Below, piece by piece: positions 24,722 through 32,253 of a DNA stretch of 33,473 nucleotides. Below the pieces are notes generated by a model, which was not told the DNA's origin, searched no databases, and worked only from the letters and a program-made list of their open reading frames with translations. Each line of letters starts with the position of its first letter. Positions within the stretch are counted from its first letter, which is position 1. Where the stretch lies: NCBI RefSeq assembly GCF_900110875.1, contig NZ_FOFM01000021.1:1-33473 (forward strand), given 5' to 3'. The position numbers were made by a program, and so were the translations under genes. The DNA comes from Pseudovibrio axinellae. GTDB taxonomy: Bacteria; Pseudomonadota; Alphaproteobacteria; Rhizobiales; Stappiaceae.

Positions 24722-25456
24722 ATGGCACGTTCGACGACCCTGAGCCGGCTGGACCGGCTTGAGATGATTACAGCACTAGCAAAATCCGGTGAGCCTCTGA
24801 CAATTGGCGACATCGCGATGGAACTGGGCGTAAGTTCGCGTACGGCTTCACGAGACATCGAAATTCTGCGCGACAGAGGCCTACCTATCGAGGCTGATCG
24901 TGGACGAGGTGGGGGTGTGCGGCTGCAACGAAACTGGGGTGTTGGCAGGTTAAGTCTCAACTACACCGAAGCAGTTGATTTGTTGATCAGCCTTGCCGCT
25001 GCTGAGCAAAGCGGTTCGCCGTTGTTTATGGCGCAACTTGGCGGCGTTCGCAGAAAGCTCGTTGCATCATTTTCCCCCGCGATGGCGTTCAAAATAAACG
25101 ACATAAAGTCGCGTATCCGGATTGGAAAATCCGCACCCGCACATCTTCTGTCACAGTATAGGGCGCCCGCGGTCGAAATCGTTGGCACGTTGCATCAAGC
25201 TTTTCTTGATAGAAGCGCGATTTCAATCACTTACACAACTGTCGCGGGTGAAGAGAGCCAGCGAATTATTGAGCCGCACTACCTCTTACTATCTAGCCCT
25301 ATCTGGTATGTACTTGCCTGGGATGAGTTGAGACAGGATGTTCGAACTTTCCGTTGCGATCGCATTACTTCACTTGTCACAGCCCCAGACCGCACTTTCC
25401 GACTGCGAGCCATTGGTGATTTCCAAACCTCTCTTGAAGGAATAGATAACATCTGA
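24722..25456 (+). CDS. YafY-type HTH/WYL-domain transcriptional regulator
   Basis: A 244-residue protein. An N-terminal winged helix (about residues 5-65) includes TIGDIAMELGVSSRTASRDI, the HTH_11 pattern of DeoR/YafY regulators. This is followed by RGRGGGVRL, the glycine-rich wing. A WYL domain at about 145-235 contains EPHYLLLSSPIWYVLAWDE and FRCDRI. WYL domains sense small ligands or nucleic acid. There is no Shine-Dalgarno sequence before ATG 24722 (or TTG 24719), so initiation may be leaderless or very weak. It is divergent from the ABM-like/membrane gene pair, which it probably controls together with itself. Confidence 0.85.
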   Translation: MARSTTLSRLDRLEMITALAKSGEPLTIGDIAMELGVSSRTASRDIEILRDRGLPIEADRGRGGGVRLQRNWGVGRLSLNYTEAVDLLISLAAAEQSGSPLFMAQLGGVRRKLVASFSPAMAFKINDIKSRIRIGKSAPAHLLSQYRAPAVEIVGTLHQAFLDRSAISITYTTVAGEESQRIIEPHYLLLSSPIWYVLAWDELRQDVRTFRCDRITSLVTAPDRTFRLRAIGDFQTSLEGIDNI

Positions 25457-25469
25457 CGAATGCACTTTC

Positions 25470-25801
25470 CCAGTAGCCAAGGCGCTGGTCAAAACAGGTG
25501 ATCACCGATATGCCTGGCTCTTATGGGGCGACTAAATGCAAGGACATGCCAGCGGTCGAGCATCGCTCCCATAAAGGCTTCGAACAACCTCAAAGAGAAC
25601 TCATTTTTACCGTTGCGAAAGCAAGAGAGAGCTATGCAGAGGTTTAATTTGCCGCGATAGCTGCAAGGGTTTGTGGCTGTCTTCTACGGCCAGTGCAATC
25701 TCTTCGGTCGGCGTTGCAATAAACGTTCTTCAATCAACACTCAGCATCATCGAGTTATTGCTTTTTTTCAAAGGCTAATGGTTGCCATGCCTGCTTTATG
25801 A
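25470..25801 (+). pseudogene. Remnant of an IS6-family (IS26-like) transposase
   Basis: Reading from 25498 gives VITDMPGSYGATKCKDMP, then AVEHRSHKGF. From 25583, one frame on, it continues NNLKENSFLPLRKQERAMQR, FNLPR, a TAG at 25658, then LQGFVAVF and NKRSSINTQHHR to a TGA at 25799. This is the C-terminal half of an IS6 transposase (consensus VTDKLxSYGAAK ... NNRAENSHxPxRxRERxMQRF ... LQRF), including the second Asp and the Glu of the DDE triad. At least one frameshift and one internal stop are present, and the N-terminal half is missing. It starts just after the WYL regulator. It is certainly non-functional. Confidence 0.82.
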
Positions 25802-25859
25802 AGGGAGCACAGTTTGATTTTTACGATCAGTTCCAACTTAATGTAGCAACACCATCAAC

Positions 25860-25915
25860 ATTGAGGGGCATGAACTGGAAGAGCACGCAATGCTCTCAGG
25901 TTCATGCCCCTCAAT
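25860..25915. repeat. Long inverted repeat / hairpin
   Basis: ATTGAGGGGCATGAAC (25860-25875) pairs perfectly with GTTCATGCCCCTCAAT (25900-25915), and GAGC/GCTC extends the stem inside after a short mismatch. The whole forms a long hairpin with a small loop. No T-tract follows on either strand, so it is not a classical terminator. It lies between the IS6 remnant and the 3' end of the aldehyde dehydrogenase gene, about 65 bp from its stop. It may be a bidirectional 3' barrier or a mobile palindromic element. Confidence 0.6.
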
Positions 25916-25979
25916 GGGTGTGGCTCTAGCAGCCCATGATGTGGTTTACAAATAGGTCTGTCTTTTGGGCAAAGGGTGT

Positions 25980-27497
25980 TTACGCCATTTCGTTGGCTTC
26001 AAGGCCTTGAACCAGCTCAAGCGGGATATCCTGATAGCAAACCGGGCGCAGGAAGCGGCGTATTGCCATGGTGCCAACTGCGGTGGCACCAAAGTTGGTT
26101 GATGCAGGGTAAGGGCCACCATGAACCATAGAATCGCAAGGTTCCACGCCGGTTGAGAAGCCGTTTGCCAAAACGCGGCCTGCCTTGCGTTCCAGCAGCG
26201 GCATCAGTTTGCGCGCTTGTGGGTGGTCAGCTGCATCAATATGGATCGTACAGGTGAGCTGGCCTTCTATGGTGCGCGCCACGTCTTGCATTTGCTCGCT
26301 GCTCTTAAGCTTCACGATAATGCCCAGTGGGCCAAAAACCTCTTCCTGAAGCTCTTTGTTTTCAAGCCAGCTTTCAGCATCAGTCACAAACAGGAACGGT
26401 TTAGCACTGCGACTTGCACATGGAGTGCCGACCAGTTCATCCACACCTGCACTGCTGGCGATTTTTTCAGCTCCACTCCGATAGGCAGCGGCAATACCGT
26501 CTGTCAGCATTGGTTGTTCGTTTGCAGCTTCCAAAGCTTTTTTCGCTTTGGCGATAAAGGCATCTGCCTGCGCACCTTCAACCAGCAAAACCACACCCGG
26601 ATTGGTGCAGAACTGTCCAGCGCCCATACACAGGGAGCTTGCCCAGCCAGCCGCAATTGCTTCGCCGCGGTTGGCAAGCGCATGTTCGAAGATGAAGTTT
26701 GGATTGACGGAACCAAGCTCACCAAAGAACGGGATCGGCTCAGGGCGTGTGGCACACAGGTCAAACAAAGCGCGGCCACCGGCAAGGGAGCCAGTAAACC
26801 CAACAGCTCTGATGAGTGGGTGCTGAACCAATGCTGTCCCAACTTCGTGACTTCCTCCTTGCACCAGTGAAAATACACCTGGATGCAAGCGGCAGGTCTT
26901 GATTGCTGCATCGATGGCCTGGGCGATGATTTCTGCGGTGCCTGGGTGGGCTTCATGGCCCTTTACAACAACGGGGCAACCAGCTGCCAGCGCAGAGGCG
27001 GTGTCTCCGCCAGCGGTCGAGAAGGCAAGCGGAAAGTTTGAAGCGCCGAAGACGGCAACCGGACCAAGTGGGCGTTGGCTCAGGCGCAGGTCGGGGCGCG
27101 GCAGTGGTGCACGATCTGGCAGGGCCGCATCATGGCTAAGGTCAAGATAGCTGCCTTTTTCGATGTGATCTGCAAACAGGCGAAGCTGCCCAACAGTGCG
27201 ACCACGCTCTCCAATTAGGCGCATTTCCGGTAAGCCGGTTTCAGCACACCCGATAGAGGTAATTTCCTCGCCGCGGGCATCAATTTCGCTGGCGATTTCG
27301 CGCAGGAATTGGGCGCGATCTGCGCGGCTGGTCCAGCCGAAGCTCAAAAAGGCATCTTCTGCGCCTTGTACAGCGCGCTCAACAAAATCAGTGTTGCCGC
27401 AGGAGTAGCTTTGAGCGCTACCAGAAAACGGGGATGACTGGAACTTTTGGGTGTTCTCGACCCATTCACCGGCAATGAGATGGCAACCGTTTAGCAT
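25980..27497 (-). CDS. Aldehyde dehydrogenase, alpha-ketoglutaric semialdehyde dehydrogenase type
   Basis: A 505-residue NAD(P)-dependent aldehyde dehydrogenase. The catalytic Cys297 is in GAGQFCTNPG, the general base Glu260 in FFGELGSVNP, and Lys179 in VVVKGHEAHPG. The sequence FGASNFPLAFSTAGGDTASALAAGCPV is characteristic of the 2,5-dioxovalerate/alpha-ketoglutaric semialdehyde dehydrogenases (KGSADH) that complete pentose, glucarate and hydroxyproline breakdown to 2-oxoglutarate. The sugar pathway is not visible nearby, so the in vivo substrate is open. ATG 27497 has AGGA(AAA) at six bases; an in-frame GTG at 27512 overlaps that ribosome site. A palindrome about 75 bp upstream may bind its regulator. 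Confidence 0.87.
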   Translation of the reverse strand: MLNGCHLIAGEWVENTQKFQSSPFSGSAQSYSCGNTDFVERAVQGAEDAFLSFGWTSRADRAQFLREIASEIDARGEEITSIGCAETGLPEMRLIGERGRTVGQLRLFADHIEKGSYLDLSHDAALPDRAPLPRPDLRLSQRPLGPVAVFGASNFPLAFSTAGGDTASALAAGCPVVVKGHEAHPGTAEIIAQAIDAAIKTCRLHPGVFSLVQGGSHEVGTALVQHPLIRAVGFTGSLAGGRALFDLCATRPEPIPFFGELGSVNPNFIFEHALANRGEAIAAGWASSLCMGAGQFCTNPGVVLLVEGAQADAFIAKAKKALEAANEQPMLTDGIAAAYRSGAEKIASSAGVDELVGTPCASRSAKPFLFVTDAESWLENKELQEEVFGPLGIIVKLKSSEQMQDVARTIEGQLTCTIHIDAADHPQARKLMPLLERKAGRVLANGFSTGVEPCDSMVHGGPYPASTNFGATAVGTMAIRRFLRPVCYQDIPLELVQGLEANEMA

Positions 27498-27570
27498 TGT
27501 TTTCCTCGGCACATGAATTGTGTAGCTGACCCAGCGGTGCTTGTGTTTAGCCCGCAGTGATTGTGAGGTC

Positions 27571-27590
27571 GTGATATATTAATATCTCAC
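27571..27590. promoter_or_regulatory. Palindromic operator candidate upstream of the aldehyde dehydrogenase gene
   Basis: GTGATATATT and AATATCTCAC are inverted repeats with one mismatch in ten and no spacer, centred 83 bp before the ATG at 27497. Size and symmetry suit a GntR- or IclR-type dimer. The regulator is not in the window. Confidence 0.45.
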
Positions 27591-27633
27591 AGGAGGTTCA
27601 AGCTGATAAGTGTATTTTGTGCAACGCTCTTTT

Positions 27634-28134
27634 CTATCTCGTGCCCGTTAGCGCTTCATCTTCTACGCGGATACGCAGTGCAAGCATGGCTCCGTTCAAT
27701 CCTGAGTAGAGGAAGGCAAGAGGGAAAAGCCCGAGGACCATGGGGGCTGTAAAAATTTCCAGAGCGACCAGCAGATAGTTTGGGTGGCGCATAAATGCAA
27801 AAGGACCCGTGCTGATAAGCGGTGTCTTGGTTACGATAATACGCGTGGTCCAACGCCCGCCGAGTGAAAACAGAATCCAGCCGCGAAACACTTGCAGCAC
27901 GGCAAACACAAGAAGCCACGGTATTGAGATGGGTTGATGATAGCCAAGGCCAACAAGGGCGATAATCCAGGATACATGAAGACTGATGATCAGCGGATAG
28001 TGAGCCGCGCCCACCTCATGCGCTCCCTTTGCAAGCAAGCGCTGAGTGTTTCTGCGCGCAAGAATGAGCTCGAACACGCGTTGTAAGATTATAAAAGCCA
28101 GAAAGAGCAGTGCGGGGAGCGAAGCGTCAGGCAT
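27634..28134 (-). CDS. ICMT-family membrane methyltransferase paired with type III PKS
   Basis: A 166-residue protein with about four to five membrane helices. The C-terminal GPFAFMRHPNYLLVALEI is the R-H-P-x-Y-x-x-x-x-x-E signature of isoprenylcysteine carboxyl methyltransferase-like (ICMT) proteins, which use S-adenosylmethionine at the membrane. It overlaps the end of the type III PKS gene by eight bases. The same pairing is known for SrsA-SrsB of Streptomyces griseus and BpsA-BpsB of Bacillus subtilis, where the second protein O-methylates the alkylresorcinol or alkylpyrone. By analogy it should methylate the PKS product here; prenylcysteine methylation is unlikely in bacteria. Confidence 0.83.
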   Translation of the reverse strand: MPDASLPALLFLAFIILQRVFELILARRNTQRLLAKGAHEVGAAHYPLIISLHVSWIIALVGLGYHQPISIPWLLVFAVLQVFRGWILFSLGGRWTTRIIVTKTPLISTGPFAFMRHPNYLLVALEIFTAPMVLGLFPLAFLYSGLNGAMLALRIRVEDEALTGTR

Positions 28135-29248
28135 TGGTCACCACCTCTGGTTTGTGGGTATGTGTTGTGGTGTGGCGTCTGGTTGTTTCATTTGAAAGAA
28201 TGCAAACACTTTGAAAAGATGCTGTAAAACCGGGCCCAAGTGCGCACATTACCAAGGTGCCTGATGTGCTTTGCTCCAACACGCGTTCCAAAACAAACAG
28301 CACTGTGGGCGCAGACATATTGCCAAATTCCTGAAGGATCTCGCGCTCAACCTCCAGCGTATTTGCGTCCAGCCCCAAAGCACCTTCCAGAGCCTGAACG
28401 ACTTTAGCGCCGCCGGGGTGACAGACAAAGCGATCTACATCGTGCTTGGCCAGCCCCAAGGCTTTAAGAGCGCGCGTGCTCACATCATGAAAGTGCTTAG
28501 CTGCAAACTCGGGGATCGAGCGGTCAAACACCACGCCAAGGCCGTGTTCCTCTACATTCCAGCCCATAATGTTGAGCGTATCAGGCCACATCTCTTGATG
28601 TCCTGCCCCAAGTTCAAGGAGTTGCTGGGGTTTTTCTGGTGCATTGGTGGAAACACAAGCGGCGGCGGCCCCGTCTCCAAACAAAACGGTGGCGATAATG
28701 TCAGCTTTGGTGAGCCGGTCATTGCGAAAAGAGAGTGTGCAACCTTCCAGTGTGACGATGAGTATGGTGCTGCCCGGTGTCGCGCGTGCCAGTTGACGTG
28801 CGATCTCTAAACCAGAAACTCCGCCAGCGCAGCCAAGGCCAAACACCGGAACGCGTTTGATGTCTGCGCGAAATCCCATTTGCCGCCATGCGCGCGCTTC
28901 CAGTGTTGGGGTGGCGATCCCGGTTGAGGAAACCGTGACCACGCAGTCAATCTCATTGGCGCGCAGGCCTGCTTTTACCAGCGCTTTGCGCGCTGCGGTG
29001 ACGAATAAGTCAGTTGCACCGCGCAGGTAAGCCTCGTTTCGGCTCTTCCAGTCTTGTGGCTCCAAAAACCACTCTAACGGAACAAAGGAGTTTCTTTTAT
29101 TTACCCCAGCGCGAAGGAACGTTCCGGCCATGCGCTCAAACTGCGCAAATTTCGGCCCCAGAATTCTGCGGGCATACTCCAGCACAAGGGTCTGTGGCAA
29201 TTCGTAGGGCGGCACCGCTGTTGCAAGGCCGGTCAAATAAACAGGCAT
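28127..29248 (-). CDS. Type III polyketide synthase (chalcone/alkylresorcinol/alkylpyrone type)
   Basis: A 373-residue homodimeric ketosynthase. The catalytic triad is Cys140 (VFGLGCAGGVSGLEIARQ), His277 (FVCHPGGAK) and Asn310 (EFGNMSAPTVLFVL). It extends an acyl-CoA with malonyl-CoA and cyclises it to a pyrone, resorcinol or phloroglucinol. The starter is not predictable from sequence, but the ICMT-type partner points to long-chain alkyl pyrones or resorcinols. ATG 29248 has GGAG at six to seven bases. Residues 355-373 form a Thr/His-rich tail that overlaps the methyltransferase start. The two genes form one unit; no flavoprotein hydroxylase (SrsC type) follows. Confidence 0.92.
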   Translation of the reverse strand: MPVYLTGLATAVPPYELPQTLVLEYARRILGPKFAQFERMAGTFLRAGVNKRNSFVPLEWFLEPQDWKSRNEAYLRGATDLFVTAARKALVKAGLRANEIDCVVTVSSTGIATPTLEARAWRQMGFRADIKRVPVFGLGCAGGVSGLEIARQLARATPGSTILIVTLEGCTLSFRNDRLTKADIIATVLFGDGAAAACVSTNAPEKPQQLLELGAGHQEMWPDTLNIMGWNVEEHGLGVVFDRSIPEFAAKHFHDVSTRALKALGLAKHDVDRFVCHPGGAKVVQALEGALGLDANTLEVEREILQEFGNMSAPTVLFVLERVLEQSTSGTLVMCALGPGFTASFQSVCILSNETTRRHTTTHTHKPEVVTNA

Positions 29249-29693
29249 TAGTACTCCAACCTTGCTTTCACTCTTGCCAGATCATGCATGAATAACGTTA
29301 TAGGCTTTGTCCAACTTGCTGAAAATCCAGTGTTTTTTGGGGTTGTTTTGGTGGGGTAAAAACACGTAATCAAAACCCTATTGGAGGGCTGGCTAGCGCA
29401 TTGTCGGTTATGTTTTATTCAGGAAAGTCACGAAGATATGGGCAGTGAGGGCGGGAATTCGACAGGAAGCGCCAGTGGTATGCTTGCATATAGGCAGCAG
29501 CGGATTAACTTGTGAAAATTGAGGGGGAACCAGTCGCTTTGGACATGACGTATAGTCTGCCCGAGGTCCTGTTTTGTGTGCGGGTCCATCTTATTTTTCT
29601 TTCTTCTTGGAAGAAAGCTTATACACCTGAAAGTGGTAGAGATCGTCTGTAGTCGTGCGGGTTCGAAGTAATACGAGCCGCATTAGTGCTGGC
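29249..29693. other. Intergenic region between the type III PKS and the GNAT gene
   Basis: About 445 bp without a recognisable gene. It should contain the promoter for the PKS-methyltransferase unit on the minus strand. An eight-base hairpin CTTTCTTC/GAAGAAAG (29599-29617) is preceded, not followed, by T residues in the plus direction. Nothing else stands out. Confidence 0.4.
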
Positions 29694-30224
29694 TTAGAGC
29701 GGCAGCACAAAGTGAAGCAATGTCAACGGCACGTTGTTCAGCTTCACGGTTTTTGTAGCAGCTTCATCCTGCTTAAAACCACAAGTTTGCAACACGGTGG
29801 AAGAGGCAGGGTTGTTGTCTGCTGCAAAGGCGACAAGCTGTGTTAATACGGGATCTTCACGCGCTTGCTTTGCAAGTGCCAGTACCGCTGCTTTTGCGTA
29901 ACCTTTGCCCAGATGTTGCTCTCCCACACGGTATCCAAGTTCGGCGCTATTGTAAGGCTCTTTGCCAAGCCCGCGCAGGTTGATCCGACCCACCAGCTGT
30001 TGGTGCTGGTTGCGGATCAGGTAGAACCGGTCAGGGTCAGCGACAAGGCCTTGAATGATGAGCTTAAGGGGCTCTTGCGCAAAATATCCCGGGTTGCGGG
30101 CAGGGACCCATTTTTCAAAGAAGACGCGGTTACTGGTCTCAAACTCCAAAAGCTCAGGCCAGTCAGCCTCACTTGCTTCATGAAGGAAAACAGTTGGTAG
30201 GGCAAGGTGTGAAGGAGCACTCAT
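29694..30224 (-). CDS. GNAT family N-acetyltransferase (RimJ/RimL type)
   Basis: A 176-residue acetyltransferase. Motif A reads ELGYRVGEQHLGKGYAKAAV, with the Q/R-x-x-G-x-G/A acetyl-CoA loop as H-L-G-K-G-Y. Motif B has FAADNNPASSTVLQTCGF, typical of RimJ/RimL-like proteins that acetylate protein N-termini or small amines. The substrate cannot be called. ATG 30224 has no strong ribosome site. It appears to be transcribed alone, downstream of but separate from the NCS1 gene (131 bp gap, same strand). Confidence 0.85.
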   Translation of the reverse strand: MSAPSHLALPTVFLHEASEADWPELLEFETSNRVFFEKWVPARNPGYFAQEPLKLIIQGLVADPDRFYLIRNQHQQLVGRINLRGLGKEPYNSAELGYRVGEQHLGKGYAKAAVLALAKQAREDPVLTQLVAFAADNNPASSTVLQTCGFKQDEAATKTVKLNNVPLTLLHFVLPL

Positions 30225-30355
30225 GAAACCGCTAACTTAAATTACTGAAGTAAAATTTTAGCTGGCAACCCAAAAAGAAACAACCCCTCGCGCGAGCTCT
30301 GCATATGCGGACCAAGTGCACGGCAAGGAGTTGTCGGTGTTATTGCAAGAAAGTG

Positions 30356-31858
30356 CTAGAGATCTTCGCGGGAAAGAGCGTTGTTTGGAATGCTCGCACA
30401 ATCCATTTTCAACATGCCCTGACCTTCCAGATACACCCAGTTGCGGTTGACGCTGGTTGCCAGATACTTTCCGTCATCCAGATGCTCAAGCTCATCCTGT
30501 TTGAACTTTGGCAAGATCCACGTTTTCATGAGCACGAAGTACAGCGCGAATGCGGCGAAGAAGCCCACAAAGTAAGACCACTCAATGGCGTAGATTGCCA
30601 AGGCGCCACCAACGGCCCAGGCAATCAAACCAGCCGGGTTACAGCCAGCAATGTAGGCGAACTGGCCTTCTTCCTTGTACAGCTCAGGCACATTGAGACG
30701 GCGCTTACGGATCATGAAGTAATCGCAAATCATGATGCCACCAAGGGAGGCGAGCATGGCACCATACAGACCCAGATAGGTGAACAGGTGGTCGAGGATC
30801 AGCCACGGCATTGCCAGTGTGCCAACAATCGCCGCCAGCACCAGGCCCATTGCGTAGGAAATCCACGGAGCGCCAGCGTTCACGAAGGTCAGCGCAGCTG
30901 GAATAAGGTTTGCACTGGTGTTTGTAGACCACTGCGCCAGCACCACCATAACAAGCAGAACAACAAGCGTGATGCCTGTACCCTGACCTTGAATAACTGT
31001 AATCGGGTTCCAATCACCAGCAGCGATAAAGGAAACAGCGCCGATCAGCGCGATCCAGCTTTGCACCACAGGCAGCGCTACAAACTGGGCAAGAAACACG
31101 TTCTTGTTGCGTTTGAAGAAGCTCTTTGTGCCCGCTTCAACACGCAGGAACCGGGTGATGTTCGGGATATCAACTGCCAGGGAAGACCAAAAGGCCATAT
31201 TGGCAACAAACAGTGCCATGACGGAGATTTCTGCATCGCCTGCAAAGGTCCAGATGTCCTTGCCGCTCGCCGTGGCTAGACCGTCAAGAGTAAAGTACAT
31301 CCACAGCGATATGGCAATGATTGCAGGCGCTGCAATCTTCGCAAGCCGCTCAACAGCGCGAATGCCCATCGCCGTATTGCCAACCTGAAGCACCGCAAAG
31401 CCGACATACCACACAATCCAGTTATCAAAACCGGTGAGGTACGCGAATATGCCGTTTAATGCCAGCGCGCCAAGGTAGGTTTGAATGCCGAACCAGATCG
31501 CCGCTACGATCCCGCGAGTAATAGAAGGGATGTGTGTGCCCACGGTTCCGAAGGGCGCGCGCAGGTAAACTGCAAAGGAAATGCCGTGCTCTGTGCCAAT
31601 ATCCGCCGTCAACGCCATGACGAGGCCCAAAAGAAGGTTGGCGAAAAAGATTGTCGCGATCACGGTTGGCAGCGGCAAACCGGCAACGCCGCCAGCGCCA
31701 AGTTGGAACGTGGCGATGATCACCGCCATTGAGATCCAAAGCCCGATGTATCCACGATTGGAAATGGCACGTTGTTTAAGCCAGACGGGAAGGATGGCTG
31801 GCTCCATCAGACGTGAGTGTCCGCGTGAAGTCTCATCCATAACTTGGGTTTGCGCCAT
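30356..31858 (-). CDS. NCS1-family nucleobase/hydantoin:cation symporter
   Basis: A 500-residue, 12-helix membrane protein of the nucleobase:cation symporter-1 family (Mhp1, PucI, CodB). Family landmarks: the N-terminal N-R-G-Y-I-G-L-W-I-S-M, QLGAGGVAGLPLPTVIA in the first helix region, the AIWFGIQTYLGALALNG segment, and QWSTNTSANLIPAALTF in the eighth helix. A proline-bearing helix and LGGIMICDYFMIRKRRL follow. It imports purines, pyrimidines, hydantoins or allantoin with Na+ or H+. The closest type is uncertain; the STNTSANLIPA motif is shared widely. ATG 31858 has AGGA at about nine bases. No catabolic genes are next to it. Confidence 0.9.
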   Translation of the reverse strand: MAQTQVMDETSRGHSRLMEPAILPVWLKQRAISNRGYIGLWISMAVIIATFQLGAGGVAGLPLPTVIATIFFANLLLGLVMALTADIGTEHGISFAVYLRAPFGTVGTHIPSITRGIVAAIWFGIQTYLGALALNGIFAYLTGFDNWIVWYVGFAVLQVGNTAMGIRAVERLAKIAAPAIIAISLWMYFTLDGLATASGKDIWTFAGDAEISVMALFVANMAFWSSLAVDIPNITRFLRVEAGTKSFFKRNKNVFLAQFVALPVVQSWIALIGAVSFIAAGDWNPITVIQGQGTGITLVVLLVMVVLAQWSTNTSANLIPAALTFVNAGAPWISYAMGLVLAAIVGTLAMPWLILDHLFTYLGLYGAMLASLGGIMICDYFMIRKRRLNVPELYKEEGQFAYIAGCNPAGLIAWAVGGALAIYAIEWSYFVGFFAAFALYFVLMKTWILPKFKQDELEHLDDGKYLATSVNRNWVYLEGQGMLKMDCASIPNNALSREDL

Positions 31859-32253
31859 GTTCTAGATCCTGGTGTTTATCTAAATTTTTGAGACATTAAA
31901 TCTTAGCAGGGCGCACGTATGTGCGTGCGTAAACAGCACCCACAGTAAAACCAGGTAATGGAGAGGCCGTTTACCGGTCGTCACATTACATGCACTGTGA
32001 AGCTGAAGACAGCCTGATGAGATTGTTCTGCTAAAGTCGGCTAAATAACCTCAAAATATGTAATACGCAAGTAGGCTCGTGAAAATTTTACTCGAAACTT
32101 CAAAAAAATATTAGGGGCGGTCCAGCTGTAAGGGACGAATACCACTCCAGACTGTATTTTTTGATCAAGTGGTCAAAGTATTTCCTGTTTTAAAACTTAG
32201 CTTTAAGCTAGTGACTTCTCTTCAACACTAACCACCGCCTCACCTGAACGCTC
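31859..32253. other. Intergenic region upstream of the NCS1 gene
   Basis: About 395 bp. It holds a palindrome CGCAC-GTAT-GTGCG (31912-31925) about 55 bp before the NCS1 ATG, a possible regulator site. Further away are TTGATCAAGTGGTCAA (32161-32176) and a small perfect hairpin TAGCTT/AAGCTA (32198-32210) that lies about 45 bp after the MATE stop. No coding sequence is recognisable. Confidence 0.4.

Noticed and set aside
29599-29617. CTTTCTTC/GAAGAAAG hairpin as terminator for the GNAT gene
   Set aside because: On the minus strand the hairpin is followed by A residues, not T, and it lies about 75 bp past the stop.
29641-29690. GGGTTCGAAG, resembling a tRNA T-loop
   Set aside because: The flanking bases do not pair into a T-stem, and no anticodon arm or acceptor stem could be built around it.
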